Assembly: GCA_029938185.1 (NCBI GenBank)
Contig: JAOZVK010000398.1
Span: forward strand, 1 to 5,538
Length of the DNA stretch: 5,538 nucleotides
Reading direction: 5' to 3'
Source: Bacteroidales bacterium
GTDB lineage: Bacteria; Bacteroidota; Bacteroidia; Bacteroidales; JAOZVK01
Shown here: positions 5,468 to 5,538 of the stretch, in pieces
How positions within the stretch are numbered: position 1 is the stretch's first letter
How the letters are laid out: each line of letters opens with the position of its first letter
Translations under genes and position numbers: made by a program
Notes under the pieces: generated by a model
Database searches by the model: none
What the model was told of the DNA's origin: nothing
The model's input: only the letters and a program-made list of their open reading frames with translations

Positions 5468-5538
5468 TTAATCACACTTTTCCAAAATCCAATCATCAAT
5501 TATTTTTTTACTGGTATCAAAATTAATTCCTATTAGGT
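5468..5538 (-). CDS. C-terminal fragment, possibly AAA-ATPase-like/PD-(D/E)XK nuclease family
   Basis: A minus-strand frame runs in from the right edge and stops with TAA at 5468-5470. The 22 visible residues read LIGINFDTSKKIIDDWILEK then CD. They resemble the ending of the Bacteroidota AAA-ATPase-like proteins with a C-terminal PD-(D/E)XK nuclease domain, whose last strand and helix run roughly G-V-x-F-(S/D)-x-x-x-R-x-I-D-x-W-x-x-E. The match rests on memory of that pattern and a very short stretch; the catalytic and ATPase parts lie outside the window. The next gene on the same strand, the lipoprotein, starts 91 bases downstream, so the two could be co-transcribed. Confidence 0.5.
   Translation of the reverse strand, partial: LIGINFDTSKKIIDDWILEKCD

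Noticed and set aside
5518..5525. TAATTTTG on the minus strand as a promoter for the lipoprotein gene.
   Set aside because: It lies in the coding end of the upstream gene and the -33 position falls outside the window, so it cannot be tested.

Overview
This is a very AT-rich window (roughly a quarter to 30% G+C by eye) with dense coding and short intergenic gaps. Several signs point to Bacteroidota, probably an uncultured or environmental Bacteroidales-like lineage: start codons without Shine-Dalgarno sequences, one good match to the Bacteroidota sigma-factor promoter (TTG, 21 bases, TAnnTTTG), a Wzz-like protein and an LpxL-type acyltransferase of the Bacteroidota kind, and an M43-like secreted metalloprotease. 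I see no rRNA, tRNA, CRISPR array, insertion sequence or phage gene.

Layout. Positions 1-139 hold no supportable gene but contain a short palindrome. A minus-strand gene (140-1126) encodes a two-TM Wzz/chain-length-determinant-like protein, with its own promoter at about 1246-1277. A second minus-strand gene (1426-2307) encodes an LpxL/HtrB-type lipid A acyltransferase. A divergent intergenic region (2308-2618) with two short palindromes separates it from pyrH (UMP kinase, plus strand, 2619-3323). After pyrH come a long nested inverted repeat and another palindrome, then a plus-strand exported M43-like zinc metalloprotease (3457-4371). It converges on a minus-strand coiled-coil lipoprotein (4399-5376). 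The right edge carries the last 22 codons of a minus-strand gene whose tail resembles the Bacteroidota AAA-ATPase-like/PD-(D/E)XK nuclease family.

How the genes relate. Except for pyrH, the complete genes concern the envelope: O-antigen or polysaccharide length control, lipid A acylation, an exported protease and a surface or periplasmic lipoprotein. They do not form one operon: strands alternate, gaps are 27 to about 310 bases, and pyrH stands apart from frr and tsf, its common neighbours elsewhere.

The most interesting signal is not a gene. A family of short imperfect palindromes centred on GTC-GAA-GAC, with AT-rich flanks resembling TTAAA/TTTAA, appears in three intergenic regions, with four copies in 5.5 kb. 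A longer 11-bp inverted repeat after pyrH shares the AGTCTTC/GAAGACT sequence. I see no convincing new multi-gene system, and several functional statements below rest on remembered family patterns rather than a search.
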